Shown here piece by piece: positions 1 through 7,333 of a stretch of DNA of 44,088 nucleotides. A program made the translations under genes and the position numbers. The first letter of the stretch is position 1, and each line of letters starts with the position of its first letter. This DNA comes from UBA6163 sp031411655 (GTDB taxonomy: Bacteria > Planctomycetota > Planctomycetia > Pirellulales > Pirellulaceae), in assembly GCA_031411655.1 (NCBI GenBank), contig JANOBM010000198.1:1-44088 (forward strand). Reading direction: 5' to 3'. The notes beneath the pieces were generated by a model. That model had not been told where the DNA came from. It made no database searches and saw only the letters and a list, made by a program, of their open reading frames with translations.

Positions 1-443
<443 letters not shown>

Positions 444-563
444 TCTTAGAATTAGGGCACACCGGGTGACTGGAGTGCCTGAATCCGTGGAAGTTGTCTC
501 ACACTACATCAGCAGAAATCAGCCGGGAAACCGGATGACATCACCAAGTTTTTAAGTACGAAG

Positions 564-602
564 ACCCGCAGAGGTGCGTCGCCTACCTCTGCGGGTTTTT
601 TC
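564..602 (+). terminator. Rho-independent terminator of the 16S transcript
   Basis: A perfect 12-bp stem (ACCCGCAGAGGT at 564-575, ACCTCTGCGGGT at 585-596) closes a 9-nt loop and runs directly into a T-tract at 596-601. Its position after 16S and before any 23S indicates an unlinked rRNA gene. Confidence 0.9.
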
Positions 603-947
603 GTTTTTATTCGCCTTTTTCCCAGGCGGTCATCTTGCGGGAGCGTTGCACCGATGCAGCTCGCCAGCCCCGTGCAATCGACAGTGCGCCATCGCAGTTG
701 CGTTACTCGCAAACCAGACGGCAACAACCCTCTGCCGCAAGCTGCTTTCCTATGCTCCTGCACCGCTTGAGCTTGTTGAGCTTGCGCAGAATATAGCTTC
801 TGTCGTCAGGCTGCCGCCAGAAAAGCAGACTTCTGCTCGTCGGAGGTGCGCAGAGGCAACCGATACGTGCCGCCTTAACGGGACGCTTCTTCGGAACACC
901 TCCTGCATGACGTTGTACTCAACGATTGAATACTAGCGTCAAAAGCC

Positions 948-1021
948 TAAGAACCTATCCGAAAACCGAAGAAACTCGCGGCTAGCGCCACAGCGGCTAA
1001 TGGTTTTCGGATAGGTTCTTA
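948..1021. repeat. Palindromic repeat element (MITE/REP-like), intact copy
   Basis: Perfect 20-bp inverted arms (TAAGAACCTATCCGAAAACC at 948-967 and its complement at 1002-1021) flank a 34-nt centre that contains CGCGGCTAGCGCC at 977-989. The whole element is 74 bp and non-coding. Both ends read TA, which would fit a TA target duplication as in IS630/Tc1-type elements, but because the arms are palindromic this cannot be told apart from the arm itself. No transposase is present in the window. Confidence 0.75.
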
Positions 1022-1030
1022 GTGCCATTT

Positions 1031-1103
1031 CGAGCCATTCTGAATACCGACGAGACCCGCGGCTAGCGCCAAAACGGGCGATGCCCTTCAGATAGGTTCC
1101 TAG
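1031..1103. repeat. Degenerate second copy of the palindromic repeat
   Basis: The central 13-mer CGCGGCTAGCGCC recurs exactly at 1058-1070, 81 bp after the first copy. The right arm is partly kept (CAGATAGGTTCCTAG at 1089-1103), while the left arm has decayed so that it no longer pairs well. This looks like an older tandem copy of the same element. Confidence 0.6.
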
Positions 1104-1135
1104 CTAGCGATGAGTTTCGTGCGGTAGCCTTCACT

Positions 1136-1163
1136 AAAACTGAGGCACTATGGATTCAGTTTT
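1136..1163 (-). terminator. Weak, possibly bidirectional hairpin at the mazG end
   Basis: AAAACTGA (1136-1143) pairs with TCAGTTTT (1156-1163) around a 12-nt loop. The hairpin overlaps the mazG stop codon. The stem itself supplies an A-run and a T-run on opposite sides, so it could work in either direction; no extra U-tract follows, hence the low confidence. Confidence 0.35.
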
Positions 1164-1570
1164 GGATTCGTCCGGTGCCTCGACCGATCGCGATTGGTCT
1201 TCTTATCGAGATTGTGTTTAATCGCGTCTTGCAAATTAATCCCGGATTGGTTCGCAAGGCAGACCACCACGAAGAGAACATCTGCCAATTCATCGCCCAG
1301 ATCACCGAGCGACTCGCCTGGCTTCGTCGATTGCTCTCCACAGGTTCGGGAAAGTATCCTCGCCACTTCGCCCACTTCTTCGACCAGTTGGGCCAAATTG
1401 GTCATTTCATCAAAATAACGTACCCCAACGGAACGGATCCAATCGTCAATAGACGATTGCACCTGCGAAATGGTCAACTCGCCCGCCAAGGAATGGATCG
1501 ACTCGCTGCCTTCCGGAACTCCATGCGGAGCCGTGCTCAGCAATTCGGTGTTTTCTCCAGGAGTATCCAT
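1148..1570 (-). CDS. MazG-like nucleotide pyrophosphohydrolase
   Basis: The 140-aa protein carries the MazG/all-alpha NTP pyrophosphatase pattern: an EEVGE metal-binding element near residues 64-68 (QLVEEVGEVARI) and a second acidic helix LGDELADVLFVVVCLAN near residues 91-107, giving the EExxE...ExxD Mg2+ site. Known members hydrolyse NTPs or dNTPs to NMP plus pyrophosphate and clean the nucleotide pool. The length fits a single-domain MazG rather than the two-domain E. coli form. An N-terminal extension of about 30 residues is unlike the family and could mean a later start. The gene begins 2 nt after the FG-GAP gene stops on the same strand, so the two are probably co-transcribed although their functions look unrelated. 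The substrate cannot be read from sequence. Confidence 0.85.
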   Translation of the reverse strand: MDTPGENTELLSTAPHGVPEGSESIHSLAGELTISQVQSSIDDWIRSVGVRYFDEMTNLAQLVEEVGEVARILSRTCGEQSTKPGESLGDLGDELADVLFVVVCLANQSGINLQDAIKHNLDKKTNRDRSRHRTNPKLNP

Positions 1571-1572
1571 GC

Positions 1573-2748
1573 TTACTCTTGGAGAAGCACGTAGGTGCCA
1601 CTTTTGCCGGCGACGGCAATGTCCGCCTTCTGATCCCCGTTTAGGTCATGCGCGACAATTTGAAGGCCACATCCGACGCGGCCTTCATCGAGTTTGTGCC
1701 GAGTAAACTCTAAACCCTTTGCATCCCAGGTGTAGTAATAAAGACATGGCAATTCCATCCCCCCTGGGTCCCCGCCATTGTGGGCAAAATACCTTTTTCC
1801 GGTGATCAACTCTTCGCTTCCGTCGCCGTCCAAGTCTTTCATTAGTAGCACGTGCGGCTGGCTATACCCTCGGTCGATAAGGTGCTCTTTCCACGCGATC
1901 TTACCAGATCCGTCCGGCCCCAGATTCTTCCACCAGTACAGGCCGTAATCGTGGCCATTACCGTAGACCAGGTCTTTTTTTCCGTCCTTATCTAAATCAG
2001 TGACGAGCATCGGCAAACTACTTTGCAAATCCCAATCACTATGAAAAGTCCATTTGCCTGCCCAGGGATCAATCGCCGGTTGCTCGTACCAGCCTTCACC
2101 AACCAAAACGTCTAACTTTCCATCCCCGCTGATATCGCCGACCGCGATCCCGTGGCCATTTGCCGTCTCGCCAAGGGTAACCGGCTCTAGCTTGATAATG
2201 GCGCCGGAGGCATCAGGTGGACAATCCACCAGTCGCCAAATTCTCGTCGGAACTCCTTTCTTCCAACTGTTGACAACCCATTCTGGGCGTCCGTCACCAT
2301 CGATGTCTTCCAGCAACTGGCCTTCATTACAGGTGTCGCCTGTATCGACCAGCAGGTTTTCCTTCCATTGTTTCCCAAGACGCAGCGCCTCGTCGCCGGG
2401 GTTCTCATACCAAAAAACCTTTGTCGGCAAAAACGAGCCGGCGATTACGTCCAGTCGGGAGTCACCATTGACGTCGAACAAAAAATCTCCGTTGCTTTCA
2501 ACGTATCCATTCCAATCCGCAATCGAACGCAACGGACGCGCGACAAAATCAGGCGAACGGTACCAAGAGCGCCCGGAGACGAGATCCGTCTTGCCATCGC
2601 CATCGATATCACCCGCTGCGATCCCCTCGTTTGCATCAATGACTAGCGGCTGGATCCGAAACCGCAGATCTTCACCGTTAGCAGGCGATGCATGGAGTTG
2701 GAGACTCCCGATCGCTGCCGCGAGTAAACAAACCGACTGCCGAAGCAC
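1573..2748 (-). CDS. Exported FG-GAP/VCBS-repeat protein
   Basis: Seven or so FG-GAP/VCBS beta-propeller repeats are visible, each with a calcium-binding DxDGDG-type loop (for example GDIDGDGKTDLV, EDIDGDGRPEW, GDISGDGKLDVLVG, KDLDGDGSEELI, HDLNGDQKADIAVAG). Such proteins are secreted, fold as integrin-alpha-like propellers, and are very abundant in planctomycetes. The frame stays open to 3000, but the upstream 84 residues look non-coding. I chose the GTG at 2746-2748, which gives a clean signal peptide (MLRQSVCLLAAAIGSLQLHA, then SPANGEDLRF), and a GGCGGA stretch lies a few bases upstream. With this start the protein is 391 aa. It is followed at 2 nt by mazG. The ligand is unknown. Confidence is high for the family and moderate for the start. 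Confidence 0.85.
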   Translation of the reverse strand: MLRQSVCLLAAAIGSLQLHASPANGEDLRFRIQPLVIDANEGIAAGDIDGDGKTDLVSGRSWYRSPDFVARPLRSIADWNGYVESNGDFLFDVNGDSRLDVIAGSFLPTKVFWYENPGDEALRLGKQWKENLLVDTGDTCNEGQLLEDIDGDGRPEWVVNSWKKGVPTRIWRLVDCPPDASGAIIKLEPVTLGETANGHGIAVGDISGDGKLDVLVGEGWYEQPAIDPWAGKWTFHSDWDLQSSLPMLVTDLDKDGKKDLVYGNGHDYGLYWWKNLGPDGSGKIAWKEHLIDRGYSQPHVLLMKDLDGDGSEELITGKRYFAHNGGDPGGMELPCLYYYTWDAKGLEFTRHKLDEGRVGCGLQIVAHDLNGDQKADIAVAGKSGTYVLLQE

Positions 2749-3063
2749 AGAAGTCCGCCGGACTCGATGCGATTCTAGGTAAAGTAGGGTCAAAATTTTT
2801 CCCGCGTCATGGGTAGAGAGTGGTGAGAACGGAACTAAGATGAAGATACGCTTATTGTGACCGGAACGATCGTCACAATCAATGCTCTTCGGCGGTGGGG
2901 CCGATTCGGTTTCCCGCAGTCGGACGCATGTGTCCGAGATCCCAAGAACTACCAGGATATCCCAGAACGAATAAACGGAACGATATCCGAAGTTTTTCAA
3001 CCCGAGAATTACAAGTAGGGGTTACCGACAAGGGCAGTTCCCGCGAGACTTGGAGTCTCGAAA
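2749..3063. other. Divergent intergenic region
   Basis: This lies between the FG-GAP gene (minus) and the MaoC-like gene (plus), so it should hold two outward promoters. I could not assign convincing -35/-10 pairs. A short perfect hairpin (CGAGACT 3044-3050, AGTCTCG 3054-3060) sits just before the MaoC ORF start. Confidence 0.4.
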
Positions 3064-3639
3064 GTGGAAAGCGCGTCGTATCCTTTTTTGAGAACGCGGA
3101 AACACAAACGTTGCGGGCTTTCTTTGCAAACGCCATTATCTTTTGAAGACCTTCAAAAAGGCGATCGTTGGATAAGTGATCCGAGAGAGATCACTGCTGA
3201 TGATGTCGCGGATTTCGCCGAGCTTACTGGCGATCACGACCCGCTCCATACTGATCAACTCACGACTGCGGCTTCACCGTTTGGTGGTCCGGTGGCACAC
3301 GGTCTGCTTGGCCTGAGCATCGTTGCCGGCCTATCCAGTGAACAGCCCGCAGTATGCACCTTGGCTTTGGTGAGCATTTCTGACTGGCGATTTGAGGCTC
3401 CGATTTTCTTTGGCGATGTGGTCCGGGCGATAACGACGGTAGCTGAAACCAGTACTCATGGTCGACGAGCTGGACGGGTGACATGGCTTCGCCAACTTGT
3501 GAACCAACACAACCGGGTTGTTCAGCAGGGCATTTTTGTCACACTGGTCGCGACGCGAGACCGAGCACAACGATTTAGCGACCGCATCGGAAATCGGACG
3601 CTTACCGACGCTGAAACTTCGTTGACCGATGCTGGTTGA
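3064..3639 (+). CDS. MaoC-like hotdog-fold enoyl-CoA hydratase
   Basis: The core is a MaoC/(R)-specific enoyl-CoA hydratase domain. The hydratase motif reads FAELTGDHDPLHTD (about residues 52-65), with Asp and His in the positions used for catalysis, followed by the family element FGGPVAHGLLGLSIVAGL. Known members hydrate trans-2-enoyl-CoA, feeding or draining fatty-acid oxidation and polyhydroxyalkanoate routes. The protein is 191 aa from a GTG at 3064. Homology begins only at about residue 25 (LSFEDLQKGDRW), so the in-frame TTG at 3124 (171 aa) is an attractive alternative start; neither has a strong Shine-Dalgarno. The C-terminal 40 residues are polar and not family-typical. It ends 9 bp from the convergent small membrane protein. 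The physiological substrate is unknown. Confidence 0.85.
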   Translation: MESASYPFLRTRKHKRCGLSLQTPLSFEDLQKGDRWISDPREITADDVADFAELTGDHDPLHTDQLTTAASPFGGPVAHGLLGLSIVAGLSSEQPAVCTLALVSISDWRFEAPIFFGDVVRAITTVAETSTHGRRAGRVTWLRQLVNQHNRVVQQGIFVTLVATRDRAQRFSDRIGNRTLTDAETSLTDAG

Positions 3640-3648
3640 TTTCGCAAA

Positions 3649-4011
3649 TTAACGCGGCCCATTACTTCGCGCCGTCAAACGCCGACGGTGATGACGCGCC
3701 GTGCGGATCGCATCACCGACGGCGATGACGATGATGGACATCAGAAGCAATGCTACCGACGTCCATGCGGCGATCCAAAATCTTCCCAATCCAGCGACGC
3801 CAGCCGATGCCATCAATGCACCGGAGATCGCGAGCATAACATGGACCACCCGCCTCCACCGGCGACGAAGCACACGATACCGAATGTTTTGCGGGTTGAC
3901 GTCATTGACGTCATAATCCGATTCGCTGGGCCAACCCTGCAGGTCGTTGTACTCTAGCCAATATCCGACCAGAATTACGGTGAAGCCCAGAAGCAGGCTA
4001 CCGGCTAACAT
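3649..4011 (-). CDS. Small membrane protein of unknown function
   Basis: This 120-aa protein has one hydrophobic N-terminal segment (LAGSLLLGFTVILVGYWL, residues 2-19), a charged loop rich in Asp/Asn and Arg (WPSESDYDVNDVNPQN, then YRVLRRRWRR), and two further transmembrane helices at about 55-75 and 80-100. It ends in a basic tail (RTARHHRRRLTARS). I do not recognise a family. It lies 51 nt downstream of the M28/glutaminyl-cyclase-like gene on the same strand and is probably co-transcribed. The arginine-rich segments suggest cytoplasmic loops by the positive-inside rule. Confidence 0.65.
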   Translation of the reverse strand: MLAGSLLLGFTVILVGYWLEYNDLQGWPSESDYDVNDVNPQNIRYRVLRRRWRRVVHVMLAISGALMASAGVAGLGRFWIAAWTSVALLLMSIIVIAVGDAIRTARHHRRRLTARSNGPR

Positions 4012-4062
4012 GTCTTCCCTGCCCCTCGCTTTGCGATGAAATTGTAATCCCTGGATAACTTT

Positions 4063-5124
4063 TCATTGTCGCATCATCCATTGATGAACGACAAAAACAA
4101 CACTGGCTATCGAATGCCCGCTACAGTTTTCGGGGACATCTTTCGTGGTGTGCCAGTATTGTGGCGCACCGATCCCAGGGCGTGGATAGTCGAAATCGAT
4201 CAAATCAATCGTGGGGATACGAGCAATTTCGTTTAACGGCAAATGATCATCGCGGACTTCGTGACGAATCCTTGGCACAAAGGCTTCAACCTTTAGCAAC
4301 GAGGCCGTCTCAAATACTGACTTACAAATATCCCGAGCGTAATTCCAACTGTTTCGTTCGTAATAAATCTTCAGCTCACGATCACCGATCATGTCGAGCA
4401 GGATCCCTGCCTGATACTTAATCTTCGGTGGCGAAGCTTTATAGCTTTCTGCAAAATGGGTGGAGCCAAGAAAGTAACTATCACGTCGTTCGCGATAAAC
4501 AAGCTCCTCTCCGTCGAAGAGAACAATGTCAAACCCAACATCTTTTGGGAGCCTCGCTTGATGATTGGCAAACTCCATTAACGCCGCAACGCCACTTGCA
4601 CCATCATTGGCACCAACAAACCTACCTGTAGGGTTTTCAGAATCGCGATCAGGAAATGGGCGTGTATCGTAGTGCGCACAGAGCAAAAAACGCTTTGGCC
4701 GGTCCGGATACCAGCGAGCGATGAGATTGTTCAATTCAACCATCGCACCGGTTTCAGGATGCCTCGCCTGAAAACTTTGTAACTCAACCGTCGCGCCGGA
4801 TTCGGTAAAAAATTCCGTCAACCATTTCTGCTGTTTCTGCATCGCCATTGAACCACTAGGACGGGGTCCAAAGTCGCAGATGGTACGCAGGTAACGCTCT
4901 GCCCGAACGGCATCATAAGGCTCGGGAACGACAAACAGAGACTGGCTCGCCGATTGTTGATCTCGCCCATGCATGACGATAAACGCGATCACACCTGCCA
5001 CAATCGACACCGCGACCAGAAAAATCGACATGACCACTGGCCAATAGCGAGGTCGCCTGTGATGGCCCGCAAAACTCGAATGATTGTCGGACGATTCTGA
5101 ATCGTTAGACAGGGCAACCGCCAT
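4063..5124 (-). CDS. Membrane-anchored M28-family protein, glutaminyl-cyclase-like
   Basis: The 353-aa protein has an N-terminal membrane anchor (residues 27-51) and an M28 alpha/beta zinc domain. Metal-site elements are in order: HYDTRPFPD (His151/Asp153), GANDGASG (Asp174), LFDGEEL (Glu206/Glu207), LLDMIGDRE (Asp244), RDDHLPLNE (Asp292/Asp293/His294) and YWHTTKDVPENCS (His325). The last three resemble the DLIG, DDHIP and WHTMDDNEENL elements of animal glutaminyl-peptide cyclotransferase, which makes N-terminal pyroglutamate, more than bacterial aminopeptidases. By topology the enzyme would face the periplasm. An aminopeptidase role remains possible. The start is an ATG with the anchor well placed; the small membrane protein follows 51 nt downstream. 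A pyroglutamyl peptidase occurs 20 kb away in this window. Confidence 0.85.
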   Translation of the reverse strand: MAVALSNDSESSDNHSSFAGHHRRPRYWPVVMSIFLVAVSIVAGVIAFIVMHGRDQQSASQSLFVVPEPYDAVRAERYLRTICDFGPRPSGSMAMQKQQKWLTEFFTESGATVELQSFQARHPETGAMVELNNLIARWYPDRPKRFLLCAHYDTRPFPDRDSENPTGRFVGANDGASGVAALMEFANHQARLPKDVGFDIVLFDGEELVYRERRDSYFLGSTHFAESYKASPPKIKYQAGILLDMIGDRELKIYYERNSWNYARDICKSVFETASLLKVEAFVPRIRHEVRDDHLPLNEIARIPTIDLIDFDYPRPGIGAPQYWHTTKDVPENCSGHSIASVVFVVHQWMMRQ

Positions 5125-5257
5125 GGGATAAGCTCAGGCAAACGGACGATTTTTACGAATCTAGCTCACTGTATTGACGTCTAGTAGCATATCAGATGAG
5201 ACAGATAATGGCACCCTGCGATCACACGTGGACGTTGAAATCCTGGCTTTCCATACC

Positions 5258-5902
5258 GTGAAACCTTACCCCATTGCTGTTCAACGGATGGGCGAATTTG
5301 TTTCGTTGAGCCCGTTAGTGTGGGCTTCCGATGCGGAGGCGTTGTTTGCAATTTCGCATGCCGATGAATTGGCACGGGAGATTTATCGCTATTTGCCCAG
5401 CGGACCATTTGCAGATGCATCGGCAATGAGCGGCTTTCTCAAAACTTGGAGTGAGTCCGTGGGCGTCCTCGCATTTGTGACGCGACGCAAAGGCACGGAC
5501 GAAGTTTTGGGTACGCTTTCGTTGATGAATATTCGGCCCGAGCATGGCGTCGCAGAGATCGGTAACGTTTGGTATTCCCCGGCTGCACAGCGAACCAAAG
5601 TAAACACCGAATCTGTTTACCTGTTGCTTCGGCACTGCTTCGAAGACCTTGGCTACAGGCGAATGGAATGGAAATGCGATAGGCGTAATCGCGGAAGCGC
5701 AATCGCCGCGCAGCGACTCGGCTTCACGTATGAAGGTACATTTCGAAAGCATATGCTGGTCAAAGGTGAGAACCGTGACACCGCCTGGTTTGCCATGCTC
5801 GATGAGCAATGGCCAGCAAAATCAAAGGACATTAAAAGCTGGCTTTATATCGACGATCATCAACCGTTGGGAGACGCTCAATCCCGAATGCTGCCCTATT
5901 GA
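5258..5902 (+). CDS. GNAT-family N-acetyltransferase (RimJ/RimL-like)
   Basis: The fold of the RimJ/RimL branch of GNAT acetyltransferases is visible: an N-terminal strand (QRMGEFVSLSPLVW), the core GTLSLMNIRPEHGVAEIGNVWYSP, the acetyl-CoA-proximal QRTKVNTESVYLLLRHCFEDLGYRRMEWKC helix-strand, and NRGSAIAAQRLGFTYEGTFRKH. These enzymes transfer acetyl from acetyl-CoA to protein N-termini or small amines; the substrate here is unknown. The reading frame is open from a TTG at 5174 (242 aa), but family alignment favours the GTG at 5258 (MKPYPIAVQRMGEF, 214 aa). The longer start would leave only 49 bp for the divergent M28 promoter. It ends 8 bp from the convergent DUF58 gene. Confidence 0.85.
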   Translation: MKPYPIAVQRMGEFVSLSPLVWASDAEALFAISHADELAREIYRYLPSGPFADASAMSGFLKTWSESVGVLAFVTRRKGTDEVLGTLSLMNIRPEHGVAEIGNVWYSPAAQRTKVNTESVYLLLRHCFEDLGYRRMEWKCDRRNRGSAIAAQRLGFTYEGTFRKHMLVKGENRDTAWFAMLDEQWPAKSKDIKSWLYIDDHQPLGDAQSRMLPY

Positions 5903-5910
5903 TGCCGTTG

Positions 5911-7332
5911 TCAAAGCAAATGCTTTGCCTTGATTCGCAAGTACTCATTAACAAGCGGTGCCGATAGTTCATCGGGAAACGCATCGACGACCAAAACGCC
6001 CCGGTGATGAAGGTCGGTAATGACTTGTTGTCGCCAAAGAAGTATGTCGGCGGCCGCAGCGGCGCGGTAAAGATTGATTGGATCCCCTTCTGGATGATCT
6101 GCGGCATCAAACATTTGCCGGTCCCTTAACAACACACCGAGCGGTAGGTGCCGCGAGGTCAAGTTCGACAAGTAGCCGACAACCTGAGCTGCGTTGACTT
6201 CATCCACGACACTGGTGGACAATACCACCAGCGAACGACGCTTGAGGTGATTCGATAAGTACAAAAACGCATCGTCATATCGCGATTCAACCATCCGTGG
6301 AAACTGATCAAAGCTTGCGCGGATCAAACGGTTCATCTGACTTGCTCCACCCTGTGGCGGGATGTAGGCATGAACCTTATCGCTAAAGCAAAGCAATCCA
6401 ACCTCATCACCCTGAACCAACGCCACATAAGCCATCATCAATGCTGCATTCAGTGCATGATCAAGCAATGAGTAACCGTCGCGTTCATTTGTCATCATCC
6501 GTCCGCAGTCCAACAAAAACATGATCCGTTGGCTTTGATCCGATTGAAACTGTCGAACGGTCAATTTGCTTCGCCGCGCCGTGCTCCTCCAATCGATATG
6601 TCGATAATTATCATCTGGCGTGTAGTCACGCAGACGTTCAAAGTCGCTGTCCTGGCCAATCCGCCGTGTGCGCCGAACGCCGATGAGGCTAAGCCGATTC
6701 GTCCTTGCGAGCAATGCGTAATCAGCAAGCTGTTTCATATCAGGATAAACATTCAACCGACTCGAAACGTCTCGCTGAATGTGAGCTACCCAAAGTCGAA
6801 TGGGGCTAAGCAATCGAAAGTAGACCTTTTCGAGTTCGAATGCGCCGCGTCGATGCGGAACCAATTTACGGCGAAGCGTTACACTTCCTCGAGGATCAAG
6901 GTCCAAAACGTGTTGAGTTGGCGATGAGGTGAAGACGGCTGGAAGATCATCACAGACAACGCCGCGGAGCTTCATCCATGAACGGTTTTCAATCGTGACT
7001 TCGCATGGTAGTACGACGCCGAGAGACGCCGTTTTCGAGACCAGTCGGCTAGCGGTTATTCCCGACCGAATTCCGGCCATCAACGCGACGAGGTCAATGG
7101 CCCCAAAGATTACCGTCGTGGCGGCAAACATGGCTATGAACAAGACCACATCCGCAGAAAGCAATGCAAAGAAACTCAGGCACATGGAAAAGCCGACCGG
7201 GACCAGCCACCACCACGTTGGATAAACTCTCCCTAACCACGCCAGTAAAATAACCGGAGAAGCCAGCAACACGAAAACCAACCACGGCCAATTGGTGTAG
7301 AAGCTTGGCAATTCTCCTAAAACAAAAGCCAC
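5911..7332 (-). CDS. DUF58-domain membrane protein
   Basis: Of the 473 residues, the first 90 hold two pairs of hydrophobic helices (WPWLVFVLLASPVILLAWLG, and then TWWWLVPVGF to about residue 88). The DUF58 signature follows: a G-x-D-F-E-R-L-R-D-Y-T-P-x-D element, then YRHIDWRSTARRSKL, then a VWA-like segment (QRIMFLLDCGRMM) with Asp but without the full DxSxS MIDAS. DUF58 proteins usually accompany MoxR ATPases in assembly of surface or cofactor-dependent complexes. This gene has no MoxR beside it; the only MoxR seen is 35 kb away with its own DUF58. It uses a GTG start 1 nt after the stop of the Gly/Ser/Pro-rich protein gene, so the two form a translationally linked pair. The role is inferred only. 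Confidence 0.88.
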   Translation of the reverse strand: MAFVLGELPSFYTNWPWLVFVLLASPVILLAWLGRVYPTWWWLVPVGFSMCLSFFALLSADVVLFIAMFAATTVIFGAIDLVALMAGIRSGITASRLVSKTASLGVVLPCEVTIENRSWMKLRGVVCDDLPAVFTSSPTQHVLDLDPRGSVTLRRKLVPHRRGAFELEKVYFRLLSPIRLWVAHIQRDVSSRLNVYPDMKQLADYALLARTNRLSLIGVRRTRRIGQDSDFERLRDYTPDDNYRHIDWRSTARRSKLTVRQFQSDQSQRIMFLLDCGRMMTNERDGYSLLDHALNAALMMAYVALVQGDEVGLLCFSDKVHAYIPPQGGASQMNRLIRASFDQFPRMVESRYDDAFLYLSNHLKRRSLVVLSTSVVDEVNAAQVVGYLSNLTSRHLPLGVLLRDRQMFDAADHPEGDPINLYRAAAAADILLWRQQVITDLHHRGVLVVDAFPDELSAPLVNEYLRIKAKHLL

Positions 7333-7333
7333 C

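Noticed and set aside
574..936. 120-aa plus-strand frame after 16S
   Set aside because: It begins inside the terminator hairpin and encodes Cys/Arg/Ala-rich sequence without a family.
5174..5209. TTGACG...GATAAT as a promoter near the GNAT gene
   Set aside because: The spacing is about 24 bp, too long for a sigma70 promoter.
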